Positions 13,536 through 19,801 of a stretch of 19,801 nucleotides of DNA are shown piece by piece. The stretch is from Candidatus Methanosuratincola sp. (GTDB lineage Archaea; Thermoproteota; Methanomethylicia; Methanomethylicales; Methanomethylicaceae). A program made the position numbers and the translations under genes. Every line of letters begins with the position of its first letter. The first letter of the stretch is position 1. The notes under the pieces are model-generated. The model saw nothing but the letters and a program-made list of their open reading frames with translations. It had not been told where the DNA came from and searched no databases. The DNA lies in NCBI GenBank assembly GCA_029907755.1, contig JARYLH010000013.1:1-19801 (forward strand). The letters run 5' to 3'.

Positions 13536-14012
13536 ATGGCGGTCAAACCTGGCTTCAGCTTGGGCCCTAGGAAATACTTCATTTTCCCGCTTGTAGCCAT
13601 CCCTCTTGCGCTGCTTTTTATCCTCGGGCTAAACACGTACCTGGGCAGGGACATCCAGCCAACTGCCTTTGCCCTATTGGGTGTGGAGGGCGGTCCGGAG
13701 GCGGGGGAATACAGGTTTACAATGGCTCTTGTGAACCAGAACGGCACTAACGGGCCTGCTGACGGCTACATAACGATCAAGATGACCGACCAAAAAGGTG
13801 AGGAGGTCTACAGCAGCAGCTTCCGGGTGAAGTCAGGCGAGTTCCGCGAGGTTAGGGCGGATGGCGGGGTTAGGCTGATCGGGTTCAGCTGGAGCGTCCC
13901 CGTGGCAAACCTCAGCACCGTGGCCGGAGGCGGAAGGGGCACCGCAGAAATCGTGTTCCTCTCCCTGTATGGGAATTCGGTAACGGGGACTTTGGAGATA
14001 GAGCTTCCATAG
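13536..14012 (+). CDS. Small membrane-anchored protein with extracellular beta-rich domain, unrecognised
   Basis: I do not recognise this protein. About 158 residues from the preferred start: a short basic N-terminus (MAVKPGFSLGPRKY), one membrane helix (about 14-34), then an outward domain of alternating strands (EYRFTMALVNQNGT, GYITIKMTDQKG, SSSFRVKSGEFREV, TAEIVFLSLYGN, TGTLEIELP) that looks like an immunoglobulin-like or archaellum/pilus-type beta sandwich. N-glycosylation sequons NGT and NLS occur in the domain. Start: a TATA-like tttaaga (13485-13491) predicts transcription from about 13512, so the ATG at 13536, with GAGG upstream, is favoured over the GTG at 13503. It is divergent from the aminotransferase and 80 bp before the first moeA. 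No function is claimed. Confidence 0.65.
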   Translation: MAVKPGFSLGPRKYFIFPLVAIPLALLFILGLNTYLGRDIQPTAFALLGVEGGPEAGEYRFTMALVNQNGTNGPADGYITIKMTDQKGEEVYSSSFRVKSGEFREVRADGGVRLIGFSWSVPVANLSTVAGGGRGTAEIVFLSLYGNSVTGTLEIELP

Positions 14013-14092
14013 TTTCCACGCAGGCGCAGCAATCCGTCTTTGCCTCTCTGCCGACAGGGTTAAGAGATTCCAGGCGAGACTGCTTCACGGGG

Positions 14093-15349
14093 ATGATGTT
14101 GGCAAAGATGAAGGGTTTCAGGAAGCTCACCAATGTCGCTGAGGCCCTCCAGATTGCACTGAAGGAATGCTCAAAGGTGAAAGTAGGCGGGGAGATGGTC
14201 ATAGCAGAGGGAGCGCTGGGCAGGATACTTGCGGAGGACGTGGTCTCCCAGCACAACGTTCCCCCTTATGACAGGGCGGCGGTCGATGGCTATGCGATCA
14301 GGAGCGAAGAAGCTTTCAGCGCATCTCAGTCGAATCCAGCCATCCTCAAGATTGTTGGGGTTGCAGAGGCGGGCGCTGGGCGCAAGAGGGTTGGACCTAA
14401 GGAGGCGGTCGAGATATACACAGGAGCCGTGATGCCAGATGGCGCCGACGCAGTTGCGATGGCAGAGGACTGCCAAAAGGAGGGCGATGAGCTGCAGGTG
14501 CTCCGTGCAGTCCCAAAGTATGCCAACGTCTCCAGGTGCGGCGAAGACATCAAAAAGGTCGATGTCGTGTTCAATAGAGGCCACATGCTTAGGGCATGGG
14601 ACGTCGGGGTTCTTCTGTCAATAAGGATGCGAGAAGTCGCGGTCAGATCCAGGCTCAAGGTCGCAGTACTCTCGACTGGCTCGGAGCTGGTCGAGATCTC
14701 CGATCCGAGGGCATTGGACGAAACGAGCCTCGTTGACTCGACCAGACCAATGATCAAGGCGCTGCTCACGCAGGCGGGGTGCGATGTGGTCGACGGGGGG
14801 ATCGTGCAGGACGAAGTTGAGGCGATAAGGGATCGGCTCTCAAAGCTGTCCGGGCATGCTGACATCCTAATCACCGTCGGCGGGACCTCAATAGGGGGCA
14901 AGGATCTTGTCCCTGAAGCGCTCGACGGGGTGGAGGGTTCTAGATTGATCTTCCACGGAATCGCGGCTAAGCCAGGGAAGCCACTGGGGTTCGGGGTTTA
15001 CATGGGGAAGCCACTCTTCATGCTGCCAGGTTACCCCGTATCAGCGCTCGTCGGGTATGAGAGCGTCATAAAGCCGGTGATCGCGTCCCTCACGGGCATC
15101 CCGGTGAGGGAAAGGGAAAAAGTAAAAGCCAGGCTCTCGAGGAGAGTCCCCACCACCCCGGGGGTGAGGCACTTCCTCAGGGTTGCACTGGAGCGTGAAG
15201 GGGAGGGCTTTACGGCCAAGCCGATAGCCCTCACGGGCTCTGGGCTACTGTCATCGGTAGCCAAAGCAGACGGATTAGTCATAGTCGGTGAGGACAGGGA
15301 AGGGCTCGAAGAGGGCGAAGTGGTAGAGGTCGAGCTTTTGGGTGATTGA
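14093..15349 (+). CDS. moeA: Molybdopterin molybdenumtransferase MoeA (paralogue 1)
   Basis: A 418-residue enzyme that inserts molybdate or tungstate into adenylylated molybdopterin, the last step of metal-cofactor synthesis. The motifs are VPPYDRAAVDGYAI (56-69), EIYTGAVMPDGADAV (107-121), VAVLSTGSELVE (190-201), the MoCF-domain ITVGGTSIGGKD (260-271), and FMLPGYPVSALVGYE (309-323). The C-terminal beta domain ends in VEVELLGD. Start is not certain: ATG at 14093, 14096 or 14108. The last begins MKGFRKLTNVAEAL, a typical MoeA N-terminus, but has a poor ribosome site. The last 8 bp overlap the next gene, a second MoeA, so the two are translationally coupled. In methanogens the cofactor serves formylmethanofuran dehydrogenase or tungsten aldehyde oxidoreductases. 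Neither is in the window. Confidence 0.93.
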   Translation: MMLAKMKGFRKLTNVAEALQIALKECSKVKVGGEMVIAEGALGRILAEDVVSQHNVPPYDRAAVDGYAIRSEEAFSASQSNPAILKIVGVAEAGAGRKRVGPKEAVEIYTGAVMPDGADAVAMAEDCQKEGDELQVLRAVPKYANVSRCGEDIKKVDVVFNRGHMLRAWDVGVLLSIRMREVAVRSRLKVAVLSTGSELVEISDPRALDETSLVDSTRPMIKALLTQAGCDVVDGGIVQDEVEAIRDRLSKLSGHADILITVGGTSIGGKDLVPEALDGVEGSRLIFHGIAAKPGKPLGFGVYMGKPLFMLPGYPVSALVGYESVIKPVIASLTGIPVREREKVKARLSRRVPTTPGVRHFLRVALEREGEGFTAKPIALTGSGLLSSVAKADGLVIVGEDREGLEEGEVVEVELLGD

Positions 15350-17300
15350 GTTGACACGGGACGAAAGGAAGATATTCCACAGGCTGGCGACCTTGGAAGA
15401 GGCGTCCATAATGCTAAGCGGTTTGGCGACCCACCTTCCGGAGCCGGAGAAAGTCGGGCTCAGCCAAGCATTTGGCAGGGTCCTTTCGAGAACACTCTAT
15501 TCAAAGATAGACCTCCCGCCATTCGACAGGGCAGAGATGGACGGCTATGCGGTCCTATCCTCGGACACCGAGGGGGCAAGCGAGACTGCCCCGCTGAGGC
15601 TCAGGGTGGTCGGCAGGGTTGATGCTGGCTCTGCCTACAGGGGGGAGGTTGCCGGCGGATCCTGCGTCGAGATAGCGACCGGTGCGCCGGTGCCTAGGGG
15701 TGCGGACGCAGTATTGATGGTCGAGCACACGTCACGATCTGGCGACTTTATTGAAGTCTACAAACCAGTGACGCCGGGCGAGAATATTGCCCACACAGGA
15801 TCGGATCTAGAGATAGGGGAGGCGGTGCTGAGGAAGGGCGCGGTAATCGGTGTCAGGGAGGTCGCATTGCTCTCGGCCGCAGGGTTCGGGGAGGTCGAGG
15901 TGTACGGAAAGCCGAAGGTCGGCATAATATCCACCGGCAACGAGCTAGTCGAACCAGGGCTCGAGCTCCCCCCCGGGAAGATATACGATGTGAACTCCCA
16001 AATGCTCGGGGCCGCAGTGGCCGAGGCAGGCGGGACCCCGTCATTTGTGCGCAGAGTCGGAGATGATCTTGAAACGATAAAGGGACGCATCGCGGCAGCC
16101 ATCGATGGCACAGATCTCGTCCTGATATCTGGTGGCACCTCGGCTGGTCTGGGCGATGCGGTGTACAGGGCGATAGGGGAGCTCTGCGATCCAGGAATCG
16201 TTGCACACGGGCTCAAGATTAAGCCCGGCAAGCCCACGGTCATAGCCACTCACAAGGGCAAAGCCGTGATAGGCCTCCCCGGATACCCGGTCTCGGCACT
16301 GATGGTCTTCAACCAAATAGTGAGACCTCTGATACAGAGGATGACGATGGTGAAGGGCAGGAGCGAAAGGGTGGTTGAAGCGGCTCTTACCCAGAGGGTC
16401 AACAGCGCGAAGGGGAGAAGGTGGTTCCTCCCAGTGCACCTGCTGGGGGGCGACGGGCAGAGGGCCTACCCTATCTTTGCAAGCTCAGGAGCCGTAGGGA
16501 CCCTTGCCAGGGCGGACGGGTATATAGTCGTCCCTGAGGACATTGAGTACATAGAAGGGGGGGAGGGCGTCAAGGTCAGGCTCTTTGGGGATCCCGAAAC
16601 CAAGGATGGGCTGGTTGTGATGGGCAGCCACTGCCCTGCGCTGGACCTGCTCCTGGAGATGCTGTTCGAGGAAAAAGGCATAAGCGCGAGGGCTCTGAAC
16701 GTGGGATCTCTGGGCGGGCTGAACGCGGTGGCGAGGGGGGAATGCGACCTCGCTGGGATCCACCTGCTGGACGAAGCGACTATGACCTACAACACGCAGT
16801 TCGTCAGGAGGGCGGGGCTCCCGGATTGGTCCCTCGTTAAGGGATACAGGAGGACGCAGGGAATCGCGATCCCCAAAGGGAACCCGAAGGGCGTGACGGG
16901 GCTCCGGGACCTCATCAGGAGAGACCTGATCTTCGCGAACAGGAACAGGGGGTCGGGGACGAGGGTCCTCACGGACCGGATGCTCAAGGTCATTGCGGAT
17001 GAGCTTGGGCTCGATTTCAGGGATCTGGTGGGCAGGATAAGGGGGTACAGATCAGAGTTCAAGACACATTCTTCAGTTGCTGCGGCAGTTGGCCAAGGGC
17101 GGGCAGACCTCGGCGTCTGTGTGAAGGGTGCCGCGGTGGCTTATGGGCTCGATTTCATCCCAATCGCCGACGAGGAGTACGACTTTGTGATCAACCCAGA
17201 GTGCAAGGAAAAGGAGGAGGTTAAGGAGTTCCTCGGCTGCCTGAGATCAAACCGCTTCAGGGAGATGGCGGAGAAGCTGGAGGGCTACGCGTTCTGGTAA
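15342..17300 (+). CDS. MoeA paralogue 2 fused to a PBP-like C-terminal domain
   Basis: A 652-residue two-part protein. Residues about 15-415 are a full MoeA: LPPFDRAEMDGYAV (58-71), IATGAPVPRGADAV (111-124), VGIISTGNELVE (193-204), LISGGTSAGLGD (261-272) and IGLPGYPVSALMVFN (310-324). Residues about 422-640 are a periplasmic-binding-protein-like domain (PBP_like, as in MoeA-LysR-type ligand sensors): GSHCPALDLLLEM (428-440), GSLGGLNAVARGECDLAGIHLLD (455-477) and NRNRGSGTRVLTD (533-545). There is no signal peptide, so it acts in the cytoplasm. The extra domain may bind molybdate, tungstate or a pterin. Start: GTG at 15342 overlaps the end of paralogue 1; TTG at 15351 has GGTGA 5 nt upstream and is an equally good choice. 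Having two paralogues suggests that one handles Mo and the other W. Confidence 0.92.
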   Translation: MIELTRDERKIFHRLATLEEASIMLSGLATHLPEPEKVGLSQAFGRVLSRTLYSKIDLPPFDRAEMDGYAVLSSDTEGASETAPLRLRVVGRVDAGSAYRGEVAGGSCVEIATGAPVPRGADAVLMVEHTSRSGDFIEVYKPVTPGENIAHTGSDLEIGEAVLRKGAVIGVREVALLSAAGFGEVEVYGKPKVGIISTGNELVEPGLELPPGKIYDVNSQMLGAAVAEAGGTPSFVRRVGDDLETIKGRIAAAIDGTDLVLISGGTSAGLGDAVYRAIGELCDPGIVAHGLKIKPGKPTVIATHKGKAVIGLPGYPVSALMVFNQIVRPLIQRMTMVKGRSERVVEAALTQRVNSAKGRRWFLPVHLLGGDGQRAYPIFASSGAVGTLARADGYIVVPEDIEYIEGGEGVKVRLFGDPETKDGLVVMGSHCPALDLLLEMLFEEKGISARALNVGSLGGLNAVARGECDLAGIHLLDEATMTYNTQFVRRAGLPDWSLVKGYRRTQGIAIPKGNPKGVTGLRDLIRRDLIFANRNRGSGTRVLTDRMLKVIADELGLDFRDLVGRIRGYRSEFKTHSSVAAAVGQGRADLGVCVKGAAVAYGLDFIPIADEEYDFVINPECKEKEEVKEFLGCLRSNRFREMAEKLEGYAFW

Positions 17301-17391
17301 GAGCCTCTCAGATCCCCTTTTATCTACGGGGGCAGAGAGTGAACAAGTAGGGAAACGAAGCGGAGTGCATTGCACGGGGGGTTGCGTGCAA

Positions 17392-18495
17392 ATGGGAAAG
17401 AGGACGCCACTTTACTTCATTCATGCCGAAGCGGCACGTATGGGAGAATTCGCGGGCTTCGAGTTGCCCATATGGTACGAAGGCATTGTGCACGAGGTTC
17501 TGAACACGAGGAAAGGCGCTTCGATTTTCGACGTCTCCCATATGGGCAGATTCCTTATCGAAGGGACTGAGAGCGCAAGCCTGCTAGACCGGATGACCAC
17601 AGCCAGAATATCAGGGCTCGGTTTGAATCAGGGAAAATATTGCCTGCTCTGTAATGAGCGGGGCGGCATCCTCGAAGATGCGATCGTCTTCAGGGTTGGC
17701 GAGAACAGGTTCATTTTGGTCGGTAATGCCTCCAGAAGGAAGTTTGACCTCGAGTGGCTAACATCCCACGTTGGCAAATTCGACGCATCGGTGAAGGATT
17801 TCTCAGACTCCTCCTTAATGTTCGCGCTGCAGGGGCCGGAGTCCCAGGAGCGGCTCCAAAGAGCCTGCGGCGAGGATCTCTCGAAGATACGGAGGTTCAG
17901 GGGGGAGTGGGCAAAGATTCTCGGAGAGGAGGCTTTTGTGACAAGGACTGGCTACACAGGCGAAGATGGGTTTGAGGCAATATTTTTCAGCCTGGACTGT
18001 GCTGAGAGGGTATGGAAAGGGCTGCTCGGCGAAGGGTTCAAGCCGGCGGGCTTGGGAGCCAGGGACGTCCTCAGGATAGAGGCTGGGCTGCCCCTCTACG
18101 GCAAGGAGCTGAACGAGTCGGTCACCCCAATAGACGCAGGGTTATTTTTTGCTGTATCGATGGAGAAGGGCGACTTCATAGGCAAGGAAGCGATAGGAGA
18201 GATTCTGCGGGAAGGGAGGAGAAAGTTCCTGGTCGGGATCAGGATGGAAGAGGGGGGCGTGCCCAGGGAAGGCTATCCGTTGTTCTTGAACGGCGACAGG
18301 ATAGGGGAGATAACAAGCGGGACCTTCTCCCCCACCATAGGTGCAGGAATAGGGCTAGGCTACACATCGATGCGGCTTGAGCCAGGATGTGCGATCTCGG
18401 TTGGTGTGAGGGGGGTATTGAAGGCGTGCAGGATCTCAGGGATCCCTTTCTACGAGCCCAAACTACATGGCACCGGTACCTCGAGGCAATTATAG
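17392..18495 (+). CDS. gcvT: Glycine cleavage T protein (aminomethyltransferase) family
   Basis: A 367-residue protein of normal GcvT length. The N-terminus MGKRTPLYFIHAEAARMGEFAGFELPIWY is typical. SIFDVSHMGRF is at 44-54, GGILEDAIVFR at 91-101 with D96 (the residue that contacts folate in characterised enzymes), RTGYTGEDGFE at 185-195, and GLGARDVLRIEAGLPLYGKEL at 220-240. It would pass a one-carbon unit from the aminomethyl-lipoyl H protein to a tetrahydropterin and release ammonia. No gcvH or gcvP lies in the window, so either they are elsewhere or this is a related C1 transferase. Start: ATG at 17392 fits the family N-terminus. GGGGGGT lies about 10 nt upstream and could equally serve the GTG at 17386, which is in frame, as is GTG at 17365. 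Confidence 0.92.
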   Translation: MGKRTPLYFIHAEAARMGEFAGFELPIWYEGIVHEVLNTRKGASIFDVSHMGRFLIEGTESASLLDRMTTARISGLGLNQGKYCLLCNERGGILEDAIVFRVGENRFILVGNASRRKFDLEWLTSHVGKFDASVKDFSDSSLMFALQGPESQERLQRACGEDLSKIRRFRGEWAKILGEEAFVTRTGYTGEDGFEAIFFSLDCAERVWKGLLGEGFKPAGLGARDVLRIEAGLPLYGKELNESVTPIDAGLFFAVSMEKGDFIGKEAIGEILREGRRKFLVGIRMEEGGVPREGYPLFLNGDRIGEITSGTFSPTIGAGIGLGYTSMRLEPGCAISVGVRGVLKACRISGIPFYEPKLHGTGTSRQL

Positions 18496-18568
18496 ACCCA
18501 AATGGGAGCGCCCGAATACAAGGGTTAAATAGCAATGGTCTCAACGGTATAGTTGGTGTTCATCCAGT

Positions 18569-18988
18569 ATGGTCAACGTCACAAGCGTGAGCCTGAGCCA
18601 AATCTCGGGCGAGAGATTAATGGACTTGGAGGGCGGCATCTCCAACCTCCAGGTCACGACAAACATAAGCATCACGAAGATAACGCAGGCTCGCGGGATG
18701 CTCGAGGTGGGCTTCGTATTTGCAGTGAATTACAACCCGGCGGTCGCCAATCTCATCCTGAAGGGGGTCGCCAGGGTTTCAGGTAACGATAAAGAGCTCG
18801 AGGAAGTTAAGAAAAACTTTGAGGAGAGGAAAGTTCTTCCGCCTATCGTGCTCCAGTCGATCTCGAACATCTCTTTCATCGAAGGCATATTCCTTGCCAG
18901 GTCACTCAACATCCCGCCCCCGATCCCTCTCCCGACTATCCAGCAGCAGGAAGCCACTAAAGGGAAGAGCCCAAGCTACATAGCCTGA
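18569..18988 (+). CDS. Small conserved-looking archaeal protein, function unknown (possibly SecB-like)
   Basis: A 139-residue soluble protein with no signal peptide or membrane segment. The pattern is alternating strands (SNLQVTTNISITKITQARGMLEVGFVFAVNYNP), a charged helix (GNDKELEEVKKNFEERK, about 72-88), then LPPIVLQSISNISFIEGIFLARSLNIPPPIPLPTI. The long beta-hairpin region, the middle helix and the final amphipathic helix before IPPPIPLP recall the SecB-like fold reported in some archaea (MJ0357 type). That is a resemblance by eye only. A TATA-like gttaaatagc (about 18521-18530) lies upstream of the ATG at 18569. The ribosome site is weak (GGTG, 11 nt away). Codon use matches its neighbours, and the gene is probably real. 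Confidence 0.6.
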   Translation: MVNVTSVSLSQISGERLMDLEGGISNLQVTTNISITKITQARGMLEVGFVFAVNYNPAVANLILKGVARVSGNDKELEEVKKNFEERKVLPPIVLQSISNISFIEGIFLARSLNIPPPIPLPTIQQQEATKGKSPSYIA

Positions 18989-19070
18989 TCATTGCGCTGA
19001 AGGGCCAGGAATATGGAGGGGTGCCTCCGCCGTATCCCGGGTAGTGCAAGCGAGTGCCGGAGGTGGGAAG

Positions 19071-19801
19071 TTGGGGGATAGGAGGGTAATCCTTCTTGCT
19101 GACCTGGACTACTTCTACAGCCAAGCAGAAGAGCTCAGGAATCCCTCCCTCAGGGGGAAACCGGTCGTGGTATGTGTCTACTCGAGAAGGACCGAGGAGA
19201 GCGGCGTGGTTGCCACTGCGAATTACGAAGCCAGGAGGTACGGCTTAAGATCAGGTATGCCCATTGCCTTGGCCAAAAAGAGGCTTTCTGGCGCGGATCC
19301 AGTCTTCCTGCCTGTGGACTTTGCGTATTACAAGGAAGTCTCCGAACGGGTCATCAGGATCATCAAGGAGTATTCAGACCAGCTGGAGCAGGTTGGTTTG
19401 GATGAGGCATATCTTGACGTCAGCGACAGGGTGGAAGACTATGTGGAGGCTGAGCAGCTGGCGAAGGAAATCAAAAGGAGGGTGCTTCAGGAGGCAGGGC
19501 TAAAGCTCACAGTCGGGGCGGGGCCAAACAAGATCATTGCAAAGATGGCTTCGGATGCCGCAAAGCCAGACGGCCTGATGGTGATCAGACCAGAGGCAGT
19601 GGAATCGTTCATTGGACCACTCCCAGTCGACAAGATCCCGGGAGTCGGGAAGAAGACCGCGGAGCGCCTCGAGCGCATGGGTATAAAGACGGTGCAGGAC
19701 CTTGCACGCTTCGACCCGGTGAGGCTTGTAGACGAGTTCGGGGAGAGCCTCGGGGCATACCTGCATGCCGCCTCGAGAGGGGAGGACCAAGACCCCGTCC
19801 A
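19071..19801 (+). CDS. dbh: DNA polymerase IV, Y family (Dpo4/DinB), 3' end outside window
   Basis: The open frame runs to the window edge: 243 codons of an enzyme that is usually about 350 residues. It is a translesion DNA polymerase closely patterned on Sulfolobus Dpo4. Metal-binding Asp11 and the steric-gate Tyr16 are in LADLDYFYSQAEEL, followed by LRGKPVVVCVYSRRTEESGVVATANYEARRYGLRSGMPI, catalytic Asp111-Glu112 in VGLDEAYLDVSD, VGAGPNKIIAKMASDAAKPDG, and the helix-hairpin-helix IPGVGKKTAERLERMG. Palm, fingers and thumb are present; the little-finger domain is cut off by the window. Start: TTG at 19071, because a perfect GGAGGTG ribosome site (19059-19065) lies 5 nt before it and the protein then begins at the family position. 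GTG at 19044 in frame is less likely. Confidence 0.95.
   Translation, partial: MGDRRVILLADLDYFYSQAEELRNPSLRGKPVVVCVYSRRTEESGVVATANYEARRYGLRSGMPIALAKKRLSGADPVFLPVDFAYYKEVSERVIRIIKEYSDQLEQVGLDEAYLDVSDRVEDYVEAEQLAKEIKRRVLQEAGLKLTVGAGPNKIIAKMASDAAKPDGLMVIRPEAVESFIGPLPVDKIPGVGKKTAERLERMGIKTVQDLARFDPVRLVDEFGESLGAYLHAASRGEDQDPV

Noticed and set aside
19013..19081. 22-codon open frame before the polymerase IV gene
   Set aside because: No ribosome site, no conserved pattern, and it overlaps the polymerase start. It may be only a by-product of the leader.
1..19801. tRNA, rRNA, CRISPR arrays, insertion sequences, prophage or integration sites
   Set aside because: Gaps between genes are mostly under 160 bp. 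None shows cloverleaf-like pairing, spaced repeats or transposase motifs, so nothing was called.

Overview
The window reads as a contiguous piece of an archaeal chromosome. The evidence is: TATA-like boxes about 25-35 bp before many starts, with leaders that are short or absent; T-rich tracts after stops; heavy use of AGG and ATA codons; an archaeal-type mevalonate kinase; a Sulfolobus-type Y-family polymerase; and an Mrp/NBP35 ATPase fused to a DUF59 domain. A methylcobamide:coenzyme M methyltransferase of the MtaA/MtbA type points to a methylotrophic (methyl-reducing) methanogen or a close relative. The exact lineage cannot be fixed from this window. No rRNA, tRNA, CRISPR array, insertion sequence or phage gene was seen. 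Coding density is high and gaps are short.

Layout. Positions 1-2723 hold a corrinoid/C1 block: the C-terminal end of a URO-D-fold protein (+), a CobW-type GTPase (-) and, divergent from it, an MtaA-like methyltransferase (+) that carries an unusual Gly/Phe repeat insertion. Next come a six-TM protein resembling the acetate/succinate transporter family (2885-3445), adenylosuccinate lyase (3527-4879) and an MFS transporter (5026-6234). A minus-strand pair follows, an Mrp ATPase and a GNAT acetyltransferase (7791-6238). Positions 7876-9024 hold an ECF-transporter S component and a membrane-anchored DUF4430 protein facing each other. Then come a CxxCxxCC protein, mevalonate kinase (-), a TldE/PmbA-like protein (+), a class III aminotransferase (-), a small membrane-anchored orphan, two adjacent MoeA paralogues (the second with a periplasmic-binding-protein-like tail), GcvT, a small conserved-looking orphan, and the start of DNA polymerase IV, which runs off the end.

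How the genes may work together. Several pieces converge on corrinoid and metal chemistry: a cobamide-dependent methyltransferase with visible zinc ligands (HxC...C), a CobW-family metallochaperone GTPase divergent from it, and a candidate cobamide uptake pair (ECF S component plus DUF4430, a fold related to the transcobalamin C-terminal domain). The most striking non-coding signal is a nearly identical 20-bp palindromic element, 19 of 20 bases the same, lying between the TATA-like box and the start of both the ECF gene and the DUF4430 gene. An 11-bp exact piece of it sits at the same promoter position before the TldE-like gene, and a related inverted repeat lies before the mtaA-like gene. I infer a small regulon, possibly responding to cobamide or C1 status. 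Function, ligand and regulator are all unproven.
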